NCBI GenBank assembly: GCA_035534615.1
Contig: DATLRO010000145.1
Span: 1 to 15,056, forward strand
From: JAGWRA01 sp035534615
Lineage (GTDB): Bacteria; Acidobacteriota; Vicinamibacteria; Vicinamibacterales; CAVVIG01
Direction of reading: 5' to 3'
Length of the DNA: 15,056 nt
Each line of letters opens with the position of its first letter. Positions within the stretch are counted from its first letter, which is position 1. The position numbers were made by a program, and so were the translations under genes. Below, in pieces: positions 8,101 through 14,592 of the stretch. The notes beneath the pieces are model-generated. The model did not search any database. It had not been told where the DNA came from and was given only the letters and a program-made list of their open reading frames with translations.

Positions 8101-9301
8101 CCGCGTCTGGAGCTTCCGCAACGTCACGGAGCGGCAGCGGCTCCAGGCGCAGGTGCAGCACGCGCAGAAACTCGAGAGCCTCGGCGTGCTGGCCGGCGGC
8201 ATCGCACACGACTTCAACAACCTGCTGCTCGGCGTGCTCGGTCACGCGGGGCTGGCCCGGATGGAGCTCGCCGCCGAGTCGCCGATTCAGAACCGGCTGG
8301 AACAGATCGAGCTGACGGCGCAGCGGGCGGCCGAGCTGACGAACCAGATGCTGGCCTACTCGGGCAAGGGCCGGTTCGTGGTGCAGCCGCTGGACCTGTC
8401 GAACCTGGTCCACGAAATGGCGCACCTCCTGCACAGCGTCATTTCCAAGAAGGCCGACCTGCGCTTCGATTTCGCCCCGGGTCTTCCGGCGGTCAACGCC
8501 GACGTGTCCCAGCTCCGGCAGGTCGTGATGAACCTCATCACCAACGCCTCCGACGCCCTCGGCGAGCACAACGGGACGATCACCATCCGCACGGGCCTGG
8601 TGCACGTCGACGCGCACTATCTGTCGGATACGTACGTGAACGAGGCGTCGCCCGAGGGGCCCTACGTCTTCGTGGAGGTGTCCGACAGCGGCTGCGGCAT
8701 GGACGGCCCCACGCGCGCGCGGATCTTCGACCCGTTCTTCACCACCAAGTTCACCGGCCGGGGGCTGGGGCTCGCGGCGGTGCTCGGCATCGTGCGGGGC
8801 CATCACGGCGCCATCAAGGTGTACAGCGAGCCGGGCCTCGGGACGACGTTCAAGGTGCTGTTGCCGCCGGCGCAGCGGCCGGCGCAGGCGACGAGCCGGC
8901 CGGACCGGACGCGGGACACCTGGCACAGCGGCGGGCTCGTCCTGGTGGTCGACGACGAGGAGGGGGTGCGGACGGTCGCGCAGGGCGTGCTCGAGCGGTG
9001 CGGCTTCAGCGTGCTCGAGGCGCGCGACGGCCTCGAGGGGGTCGACGTCTTCCGGGCGCACGCCGCCGACATCCGCGCAGTCCTGCTGGACATGACGATG
9101 CCGCGGATGGGCGGCGTCGAGGCGCTCCGGGAGATCCGGCGCATCCGCCACGACGTGCCGGTCATCCTGTCGAGCGGCTACAGCGAGGAGGACGCGGTCG
9201 ACCACGTCCGCGTCGGCACCAGCGAACTGTCCGGCTTCATCCAGAAGCCGTACGCCGCGACCGGCCTGGTCGACAAGCTGCGTGAGGTGCTCGAGGCCTG
9301 A
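5120..9301 (+). CDS. Membrane hybrid histidine kinase: solute-binding domain, PAS x4, GAF, HisKA, HATPase, receiver
   Basis: A 1393-residue sensor kinase. Residues about 26-50 form a signal peptide ending in a typical AQA cleavage region. A family 3 solute-binding-like domain (about 67-284, with the FPPFEFLDAHGRPAGFN start) should lie in the periplasm, followed by a membrane helix (300-318). Cytoplasmic modules follow: PAS (348-469), PAS (474-591), GAF (604-761), PAS (768-881), PAS (888-1007). The kinase core has phospho-acceptor H1030 in GGIAHDFNN, an N-box (NLITNASDAL), DSGCGM, DPFFTTK and GRGLGL. A receiver from about 1272 has D1324 and K1376. I chose the ATG at 5120 over TTG at 5030 because of GGGGAG at 5106-5111 and a normal signal peptide. 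It probably senses a small extracellular solute (amino-acid-like) plus internal cues. No partner regulator is adjacent on its strand. Confidence 0.92.
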   Translation: MASRPARPDDSPTNGTPPTRRARSRRLIGAWRAAALFLGLAVFAGPAQAAGQPRAPSSSTAHAARPIVYGGSATFPPFEFLDAHGRPAGFNVALIRELARRAHRPLTIRLGKWPQILDDFQHGRVDIIAAPVLPARSAPDASLGQVWTLQEGLVFFQSATPPSAHLDDMAGSRLILMAGAAPAAIQARLTAVQRREAHVVDTPNDAIRLAHRQPGLVIVGDRLSLRDAALRGDLPSPLFVPLSMQPYGLVVSAARAAEFAWAHAALTGMWRDGTISRLAEQLLAPPHRPDRRGPSVRDLLVLFATFLIFLGIAIAGNRSLRHQINAHSSRLARTVEEKVRLSEALSTSHDRYRLLVQSVEDYAIFLLTPEGSVASWNVGAERVSGYAAEEALGLPFARFYPLDEVDGGEPARALQRAAADGRFECEGWRVRRDGSRFWATVVLRTLRDDGGALRGYSCITRDVTERRRAETKLAFQARVLSQVNEPIVGIDANGRVTYWNSGAERLYGVLAADAMGRPLSEIYTLKWIQPDDEPRAKATFAATGSWLGEQIHCLRSGENVYVESFISILTDDHGTPVGSLAAARDVSDRRRAREALQARARQQAALAGLSQRALAESDVEALLAGAVHAVVETLGVDCAKILELQDDGQALLLRAGTGWRDGLVGHATVCSDPTSQAGYTLMVDEPVIVADLPSESRFTDQDLLAPHDIVSGVSVIIRTPDRPYGVLSAHSRSARTFTTDDVHFLEAVANVLGVTLQRSRVEAALRESEANYRLLMERASDGIILADPSGQILTANSRACEMLGYTVDEARRLGLHELLASEAPPTLPLRLMEVPAGQTALTERQLRRKDGSLLPVEISAKLLDDGRVQAIVRDITERKRAGEEITRALSLLSATLEATTDGILTVDGQSRITSFNRRFVEMWQVPDDLIGAHEADLVIQFAANQLKNGDVLLAQAAELGGHAETETGELLELKDGRVFEASSRPQRLGATCVGRVWSFRNVTERQRLQAQVQHAQKLESLGVLAGGIAHDFNNLLLGVLGHAGLARMELAAESPIQNRLEQIELTAQRAAELTNQMLAYSGKGRFVVQPLDLSNLVHEMAHLLHSVISKKADLRFDFAPGLPAVNADVSQLRQVVMNLITNASDALGEHNGTITIRTGLVHVDAHYLSDTYVNEASPEGPYVFVEVSDSGCGMDGPTRARIFDPFFTTKFTGRGLGLAAVLGIVRGHHGAIKVYSEPGLGTTFKVLLPPAQRPAQATSRPDRTRDTWHSGGLVLVVDDEEGVRTVAQGVLERCGFSVLEARDGLEGVDVFRAHAADIRAVLLDMTMPRMGGVEALREIRRIRHDVPVILSSGYSEEDAVDHVRVGTSELSGFIQKPYAATGLVDKLREVLEA

Positions 9302-9315
9302 ACGGGCCCGCGCCG

Positions 9316-10179
9316 CTACCGTGCCGGCGGCGCGCCTGCGGTCACGCCGGACGCGGTCGGCCCCAGCATCTGCTGCGTCGGCACCGGGTCGGCCGACACC
9401 GCATGGATGTAGCGCACGAGGATGGAGACCCGCCGGTTGCGCGGGTCGAGGGGGTTCCTGGGGATGCGCAGGTGCGTGTCGCCGTAGCCCCGGACCTGCT
9501 GCACCTGGCTCCGGTGCACGCCGGCCCGCTCCATGATCCGCCGGGCCGCGTTGGCGCGGTCGGCCGACAGATCCCAGTTCGTGTAGGCATCCCCCTTCGT
9601 GTACTGGCGGCTGTCGGTGTAGCCCTCGATGATCACGCCGTTGGGCAGCTTGCCGAGTTCCTTCGCCACCGCGGTGAGGATCTTCAGCCCCTCCGCGTTG
9701 ACGACCGCGCTGCCGGTGTTGAAGAAGCCCATTTTCGACGAATCGATGAGCTGGATGCGCAGCCCCTCGTTCGTCATCTGAATCTCGATCTGGTCCTTCA
9801 GCTGCGTGAACTCCGGCATCTTCTCGATCGCGTCGCGGATCCGCTCGCCGGCCTGCTTGAGGGCGGCGCGGTCGGCCGCGGTCAGCTTCGGGTCGATCCT
9901 CTGGATCCGGATGGGCGCCTGGGGCTCGATGCCCACGCGCGACCCCTCCATGATGCCGTTCGATTTCTCGTAGTTGAAGATGCCGGGATCGCGGAAGTAG
10001 CCGGCCACGGAGCTCCGGACGATGTGGCTCTGGCCGATGATCCACATCACCAGGAAGAACGCCATCATCGCCGTGACGAAATCGGCGTACGCGACCTTCC
10101 ACGCGCCGCCGTGATGGCCGGCGTGGCCGCCGTGCTTCTTCTTGATGACGATGATGTCGTGCTGTTTCGGCGCAGGCAT
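9316..10179 (-). CDS. motB: Flagellar stator protein MotB
   Basis: MotB anchors the stator to peptidoglycan and carries the ion-binding Asp that drives flagellar rotation. This 287-residue protein has a short His/Lys-rich cytoplasmic N-terminus, then one membrane helix with D33 in WKVAYADFVTAMM, the equivalent of E. coli D32. The plug-like segment follows (about 50-80). The C-terminal half is an OmpA-like peptidoglycan-binding domain with EGYTDSRQY and NWDLSADRANAARRIM. A 30-residue tail rich in Pro, Thr and Ala ends the protein. It starts 5 bp after the motA stop, so translation is probably coupled. Helix residues resemble proton-driven MotB, but ion choice is not certain. Its stop codon is only 14 bp from that of the convergent large kinase. 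Confidence 0.96.
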   Translation of the reverse strand: MPAPKQHDIIVIKKKHGGHAGHHGGAWKVAYADFVTAMMAFFLVMWIIGQSHIVRSSVAGYFRDPGIFNYEKSNGIMEGSRVGIEPQAPIRIQRIDPKLTAADRAALKQAGERIRDAIEKMPEFTQLKDQIEIQMTNEGLRIQLIDSSKMGFFNTGSAVVNAEGLKILTAVAKELGKLPNGVIIEGYTDSRQYTKGDAYTNWDLSADRANAARRIMERAGVHRSQVQQVRGYGDTHLRIPRNPLDPRNRRVSILVRYIHAVSADPVPTQQMLGPTASGVTAGAPPAR

Positions 10180-10184
10180 GATCG

Positions 10185-11057
10185 TCAGGCGGCCGCGTTC
10201 TCAGCCGGCTTCGGCGCGCGGCAGTGCTGCTCCGTCTCGTTGAAGCTCGGCCTCACGTCGCCCGGGAGCACGCGGCGGGCGAACTCCACCGCGATGGCGG
10301 GCGGGAACCCCTTGTAGCTCGCCAGCAGGCCGGCCTTGAGGCACTGGGCGTACCGGCCGTGGTCGACCTGCTGCTGCTCGAGGTTCGTGGCCATCGGCTG
10401 CACGAAGCCGTACGACATCAGGATGCCGAGGAACGTGCCGATCAGCGCCGCCGCCACCTTGTGCCCGATCTCGGACGGGGGCCCGTCGATCGCCCCCATC
10501 GTGTTGACGACGCCGAGCACGGCCGCGACGATCCCCAGGCCGGGCAGCGCGTCGCCGACCTTCGCCAGAATGCCGGCCGGCCGCGCCGCATCGTCGTGGT
10601 GCACCTGGAGGTCCTCGTCCATCAGCGACTCCAGATCGTGGGGCGCGATCCCGCCGATGATGATGACCTTCACCGAATCGGCCAGGAAGTCGACCGCGTG
10701 GTGGCGCGCGAGGAACTTCGGATACTGCGACATGATCGAGCTCTTGTCCGGCTCCTCGAAGTGCGCTTCGAGGGACATCACGCCCGACTGCTGGCTCAGC
10801 CGGAACAGCTGATACTGCATCGCCAGCAGTTCCAGGTAGTCCGCCTTGGAGAGCCCGCCCCCGAAGAAGCCCCGCATCTGCCCCAGGAGCTCCTTGAGCA
10901 CCTTGACCGGCGTGCTGATCAGCAGCGACCCGAGCGCGGCCCCGCCGATGATGATGAACTCGGCCGGCTGGCGGAGGACCAGCAGGTTGCCGCCCTCCAT
11001 CAGGTAGCCGCTCACGACCGACCCCAGCACAATCAGTCCGCCAACAATGAGAAACAT
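10185..11057 (-). CDS. motA: Flagellar stator protein MotA
   Basis: MotA forms the ion-conducting stator ring with MotB and pushes on FliG. The 290-residue sequence aligns nearly end to end with E. coli MotA as I remember it: helix 1 at 2-20, helix 2 at 33-50, helix 3 from P172 (GDALPGLGIVAAVLGVV) and helix 4 ending at P221 (SYGFVQPMAT); these prolines equal P173 and P222. In the cytoplasmic loop E97 equals E98 of E. coli, but the position of R90 is Q89 here, with an Arg three residues earlier (R86). Those two charged residues contact FliG, so the interface may differ. The ATG has only a weak GGACGGA upstream. It is the third gene of a probable operon with two signalling genes, 60 bp after the hybrid kinase. 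Confidence 0.95.
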   Translation of the reverse strand: MFLIVGGLIVLGSVVSGYLMEGGNLLVLRQPAEFIIIGGAALGSLLISTPVKVLKELLGQMRGFFGGGLSKADYLELLAMQYQLFRLSQQSGVMSLEAHFEEPDKSSIMSQYPKFLARHHAVDFLADSVKVIIIGGIAPHDLESLMDEDLQVHHDDAARPAGILAKVGDALPGLGIVAAVLGVVNTMGAIDGPPSEIGHKVAAALIGTFLGILMSYGFVQPMATNLEQQQVDHGRYAQCLKAGLLASYKGFPPAIAVEFARRVLPGDVRPSFNETEQHCRAPKPAENAAA

Positions 11058-11117
11058 CGATCCGTCCCGTCCCCCCGCGCGCGGCGCCGGCCCCCCGGCC
11101 CGCGGCGCGCGCCAGCC
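11058..11117 (-). other. GC-only spacer with imperfect hairpin between kinase and motA
   Basis: The 60-bp gap is almost pure G and C. GGCC-CCCC-GGCC (11089-11100) with flanking GCGCGC arms (11077-11082 and 11105-11110) can fold into an imperfect hairpin on the message, between the kinase stop and the motA start. It could stabilise the motA-motB segment or reduce read-through; no T-run is present. Confidence 0.25.
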
Positions 11118-13232
11118 TTACGCCTCCACCAGCGTCCGCAGGAGGGCCTCCTGCAGCGACTTCATCGTCACCGGCTTGCTCAGCACCATGTTCACTTCTT
11201 CGGGCGGGTGGTCTTCGTAGTCGGCCCCCCAGCCCGTGAGCAGCACGACCGGCGTCCCCGGCCGCGCCTTGCGGACCTGGCGCGCCAGCTCGATGCCGTT
11301 GATGCCGGGCATGCCGAGGTCGGTCATGACGACGTCGAACTCTTCCCGGTCGAAATGGCCCAGCGCGACCTCGCCCGATTCGGCGGTCGCCACCTTGTGC
11401 CCGAGCGCCCCCAGCATGTCGGCCACGCTTTCGAGCACGTCGACCTGGTCGTCGACCAGCAGGACCCGCAGCATCGGCACCGACACGCGGGCCGCGGGCG
11501 TCTTCGCCGGGCGGGCGGCCGGCGCGGGCGGCGGCGGGGGCGTCGTGGCCGGCGTCGCGCCCGCCACGCCCGGCAGCGCCAGCGTGATCGTCGCGCCGTG
11601 CCCGACCTCGGACTCGACCTCGAGCGCGCCCCCGTGGCGTTCGGCGATCCCCCAGCAGACGCTCAGGCCGAGCCCCGCGCCGTTCTGTCCCTTGGTCGTG
11701 AAGAACGGCTCGAAGATGCGCGCCTTCAGATCCTCGGGAATCCCGGTCCCCTGGTCGATCACGCTGATGCGCGCTTTGCCGTCCGGCCCGGTGTCGGTCC
11801 GGATGACGATGCGGCCCCCCTCGGGCATGGCGTCGACCGCGTTGAACACCAGGTTCATCAGCAGCTCGCGGATTTCCGAGCTGACGGCGCGCACCGGCGG
11901 CACGGGCCGCGCCTCCACCTGCACGTCGAACTGGACCCCGCGCCGCTGCGCCAGCTCGCGCCAGCGCGGCCGCGCGAGGTTCACGACGAGCCGCGCGATC
12001 TCGGCGAGGTCGACCTGCTCGGCCTCGGCGTCGGGCGTCGATCGCCCGAACAGCTGCAGGCGGCGGACGATCGCGGCCGCGTCGACCGCCGCGGTCCGGA
12101 TCGTCTCGAGGTCGGGCCGGATCGACAGGTCGGCCGGCGACACGTGCAGCAGCCACTCGATGAGGCCGAGGATCGTCGTCAGCGAATTGTTGAAGTCGTG
12201 GGCGACGCCGGACGCCATCTCGCCGAGCGCCCGCAGGCGCTGGGCGCGGACCATCTGGTCCTGGGTCGACCGCAGGGACGTCAGCGACTGGTTGAGCTCG
12301 CCGCTCAGGCGGGTCTGCTCGGTCAGCGCCTGCTCCATCCGCGCGTTGGTCTGCTGCAGCTCCTGCATCAGCCGCTCGCGCTCGACCTCGGCCTGCTTCC
12401 GTTCGGAGATGTCGGTGGCGACCGTGAGAATACCGATCACCTCGCCCTTCGGTCCGCGCCACGGCGCGCGCCGGACGAGGAGGCACCGCGGCTGCCCGCC
12501 GAGCGTGAGCGTCGCCTCGCACTCGAGCGTTTCGCCCGACAGTTCGACGATCTGGTCGCGCGCCGCGCTGTCGCCGGCGACGTCGGCCGGAAACAGGTCG
12601 GCGTCCTGCCGGCCGATCACCTGGTCGGCCGGCAGATGGAGCGCGGACAGGTAGGCGGCGTTCGCCTCCACGTACCGACCCTGCAGGTCCTTCGCGAAGA
12701 CGTAGTCGGCCGTCGAATCGAACACGCCCCGGTACGGGTCGCCCGGCACCGCCGCGGCGCCCGCCTGGACGTGGCCCTGCCCCTGGGCGCGCCCGCCGCC
12801 CGCCGCCGGCCACGCGTCGTCGCGCTGGATCATCAGCGTGACGTAGCCGGCCACCAGCCCAATGGCCGCGTCGACTTCCGCCGGCAGCAGCCGCGTGTGC
12901 CGCCAGGCGACGGCAATCACGCCCCAGGTCTTCGTGGTGTCGATCTCGGCGCCGCCGTACAGCGATGCGCCGCGGCTGCCGAGCCAGCGCTCGAGACGGT
13001 CCGACGCCGCGGCGCGCCCGATCTCGACCGCGCACGACGGCGGCACCAGCGGCCCCGTCACGACGATCGTGTCCTCGGCCCCCGGCTTCTTCTCGAGATC
13101 GGTCAGCCACACGACGGCGGCGTCGGCGTGAAACAGCTCGAGCAGTCCGCTCCCGCAGCGCGCGGCCAGGTTCGCCCGCCCGTGCACCTTCGACAGCTGC
13201 GTCAGGAGCTCCGCGATGCGCTCAAGCTCCAT
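11118..13232 (-). CDS. Cytoplasmic hybrid histidine kinase (GAF-PAS-HisKA-HATPase-receiver)
   Basis: A 704-residue soluble kinase with no membrane segment. Residues 1-137 form a GAF-like sensory domain, then a Gly/Ala-rich linker, a PAS domain (167-283, ending in DISERKQAE) and a coiled coil (about 284-330). The phospho-acceptor is H345 in GVAHDFNNSLTTILG; the ATP-binding domain shows the N-box NLVFNAVDAM, DQGTGIP, EPFFTTK and GAGLGL. A Pro/Ala linker (about 555-580) leads to a receiver with D638 and K686. The ATG has a GGGAG Shine-Dalgarno at 13239-13243 with 6-nt spacing. It lies between an HD-GYP regulator (51 bp upstream) and motA (60 bp downstream), so it probably feeds a motility or c-di-GMP output. 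The signal is unknown; GAF and PAS suggest a small ligand or redox state. Confidence 0.92.
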   Translation of the reverse strand: MELERIAELLTQLSKVHGRANLAARCGSGLLELFHADAAVVWLTDLEKKPGAEDTIVVTGPLVPPSCAVEIGRAAASDRLERWLGSRGASLYGGAEIDTTKTWGVIAVAWRHTRLLPAEVDAAIGLVAGYVTLMIQRDDAWPAAGGGRAQGQGHVQAGAAAVPGDPYRGVFDSTADYVFAKDLQGRYVEANAAYLSALHLPADQVIGRQDADLFPADVAGDSAARDQIVELSGETLECEATLTLGGQPRCLLVRRAPWRGPKGEVIGILTVATDISERKQAEVERERLMQELQQTNARMEQALTEQTRLSGELNQSLTSLRSTQDQMVRAQRLRALGEMASGVAHDFNNSLTTILGLIEWLLHVSPADLSIRPDLETIRTAAVDAAAIVRRLQLFGRSTPDAEAEQVDLAEIARLVVNLARPRWRELAQRRGVQFDVQVEARPVPPVRAVSSEIRELLMNLVFNAVDAMPEGGRIVIRTDTGPDGKARISVIDQGTGIPEDLKARIFEPFFTTKGQNGAGLGLSVCWGIAERHGGALEVESEVGHGATITLALPGVAGATPATTPPPPPAPAARPAKTPAARVSVPMLRVLLVDDQVDVLESVADMLGALGHKVATAESGEVALGHFDREEFDVVMTDLGMPGINGIELARQVRKARPGTPVVLLTGWGADYEDHPPEEVNMVLSKPVTMKSLQEALLRTLVEA

Positions 13233-13283
13233 GGAGGACTCCCGCCCCTGCGCCGGCGGCGCGCGGCGCCCCGCCCGGCGCCG

Positions 13284-14318
13284 TCACTGGACCGGCCCCG
13301 CTTCCACCCGGTCGATCAGGCGCAGCCACGCCTGCACGACGTCGGGATCGAACTGGCTGCCGGCGCACCGGACGAGCTCGGCCGCCGCGCGCACCGTCGT
13401 CACGGGATCCCGGTAGGCGCGCGCCCACGTGAGCGCGTCGTAGGTGTCCACGACGGCGGTGATCCGCGCGCCCGCCGGGATCTGGACGCCGGTCAGCCCG
13501 CGCGGGTAGCCGCTGCCGTCCCACGCCTCGTGCGACGCGAGAATGATCTCCGCCGCGGCGCGCAGGGCCGGCACGACGGCGACGATGTCGTGCCCGATCT
13601 GCGGGTGCGTGCGGATGATCGCGATCTCTTCGTCCGTGAGCGGGCCGGGCTTGTGGATCAGCGCGTCCGGCATCGCCACCTTGCCGATGTCGTGCAGCAG
13701 CGCCCCCCGCTGCACCTGCGTCCGCTCGGGCTCGTCGATCCCCATCGCGTCCGCCAGCGCCGCGGCCATGCCCGCGACCCGGCGCGCATGCTCGAACGCG
13801 TCGGGATTCCTGGTGTTCAGCGCCACGAGCAGCGCTTCGAGCGCAGAGGTCGACGCGACGTCGATCTCCGCGAACGCCCCCGCCAGCTCCACGCTGCGCC
13901 GCTCGATCGCCTGCTCGAGCCGCCGCCGCTCCTGCGCCAGGCGGCGGTTCGCGTCCCGCCAGCGCACCGCCCGGTCGACCGATTCCAGCAGCTGCTGCTG
14001 CGTGAGCGGCTTGAGCAGGTAATCCAGGACGCCGAGCCGCATCCCTTCGACCGCCGCGTCGAAGCGCTGCATGCCGGTGACCATGATGAGCGCGACGTCG
14101 CCGTCGCTCTCGCGGATGCGGCGCGCCAGCGCCACGCCGTCCTCGCCCGGCAGCGCCAGGTCGAGCAGGACGACGTCCGCCGGCTCGCGCGACACCACGT
14201 CCATCGCCTCGCCGGCCTCGCCGGCGGTCACGCAGCGATAGCCCTCCCGCTGCAGCCAGTCGCTCAGCAGGCGACGCACCGACGGTTCGTCATCGACCAC
14301 CAGGATGTTCGCGTCCAT
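13284..14318 (-). CDS. Response regulator with HD-GYP domain (probable c-di-GMP phosphodiesterase)
   Basis: A 344-residue two-domain regulator. The receiver (1-120) has D9, D10, phospho-acceptor D53 and K103. A coiled-coil linker (about 121-150) joins it to an HD-GYP domain, whose family hydrolyses cyclic di-GMP. Visible motifs are H177, the HD pair H209-D210 in LLHDIGKVAMPD, H238, and DGSGYPRGLTG with G270-Y271-P272. The usual HHE before DGxGYP reads S262-H263-E264, so one expected His is Ser. I chose the ATG at 14318, where the receiver begins at residue 4 as usual; an in-frame upstream GTG (14453) would add 45 Arg-rich residues in what looks like leader DNA. It is the first gene of the probable operon with the hybrid kinase and motAB, placing c-di-GMP turnover beside the stator. 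Confidence 0.92.
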   Translation of the reverse strand: MDANILVVDDEPSVRRLLSDWLQREGYRCVTAGEAGEAMDVVSREPADVVLLDLALPGEDGVALARRIRESDGDVALIMVTGMQRFDAAVEGMRLGVLDYLLKPLTQQQLLESVDRAVRWRDANRRLAQERRRLEQAIERRSVELAGAFAEIDVASTSALEALLVALNTRNPDAFEHARRVAGMAAALADAMGIDEPERTQVQRGALLHDIGKVAMPDALIHKPGPLTDEEIAIIRTHPQIGHDIVAVVPALRAAAEIILASHEAWDGSGYPRGLTGVQIPAGARITAVVDTYDALTWARAYRDPVTTVRAAAELVRCAGSQFDPDVVQAWLRLIDRVEAGPVQ

Positions 14319-14592
14319 GCTCGTGAAGGCTCCGCAGGTCGCGAGCCGCCGGCCGCGGCGGGGCTCCGCCCGCCACCGATTCCGGGGCCTCGCCGGGGTA
14401 CGTCCCCGGCGTCCCGATCCTGCCCGGCCGGCCCCGCAGACGCCGCCTGTCACCGCAGGCGCGGTGCACAGATTTCGAGTCCGGAGGGACTGGCCATTGT
14501 GGTCATCGGCGTCGAGGGCCCCTCGCTTGAACCGTGTGCGATTCCGCCCGCGCCCTCAAGAGTTCCCCGGCATCTGCCGATCAAGAGGAGCG
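14319..14592. other. Divergent regulatory region between two receiver-domain genes
   Basis: These 274 bp separate the start of the HD-GYP regulator operon (minus) from that of another receiver gene (plus). No coding region is convincing and I find no clear -35/-10 pair on either strand. Features seen are two GC-rich hairpins (14357-14370 and 14391-14411), a small inverted repeat AGTCC/GGACT (14478-14491) and TCTGCCGA (14573-14580), which repeats eight bases of the 12-bp element found upstream of the large kinase. Confidence 0.4.
14391..14411 (-). promoter_or_regulatory. Perfect GC-rich hairpin in the leader of the HD-GYP regulator operon
   Basis: CGCCGGGG (14391-14398) and CCCCGGCG (14404-14411) form an 8-bp perfect stem around a 5-nt loop, 73 bp before the operon's first start codon. 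A second hairpin, GGCGG/CCGCC with a 4-nt loop (14357-14370), lies nearer the gene. Together they could structure a 5' leader. Neither is followed by a T-run in the direction of the operon. Confidence 0.35.

Noticed and set aside
4994..10102. A 1702-codon minus-strand open frame running antisense to the large kinase and into motB.
   Set aside because: Its translation is Arg/Pro/Ala/Asp-rich low-complexity sequence with no domain, while the opposite strand encodes a textbook kinase and the same-strand motB frame is clearly real. High GC at third positions removes stop codons from the antisense frame.
9316..11057. Zorya-type defence ZorA/ZorB rather than flagellar MotA/MotB.
   Set aside because: Both proteins match flagellar stators along their length, MotA lacks the long tail of ZorA, and no ZorC, ZorD or ZorE partner is nearby.
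13319..14453. Upstream in-frame GTG start at 14453 for the HD-GYP regulator.
   Set aside because: The added 45 residues are Arg/Gly-rich and coincide with hairpin DNA; the receiver begins normally at the ATG at 14318.
4889..14491. GGACTC/GAGTCC half-sites near several signalling genes (4889, about 13235, 14478) as a shared regulon box.
   Set aside because: A 6-base word is expected several times by chance in 15 kb on two strands, spacing and orientation differ, and one lies in a Shine-Dalgarno.
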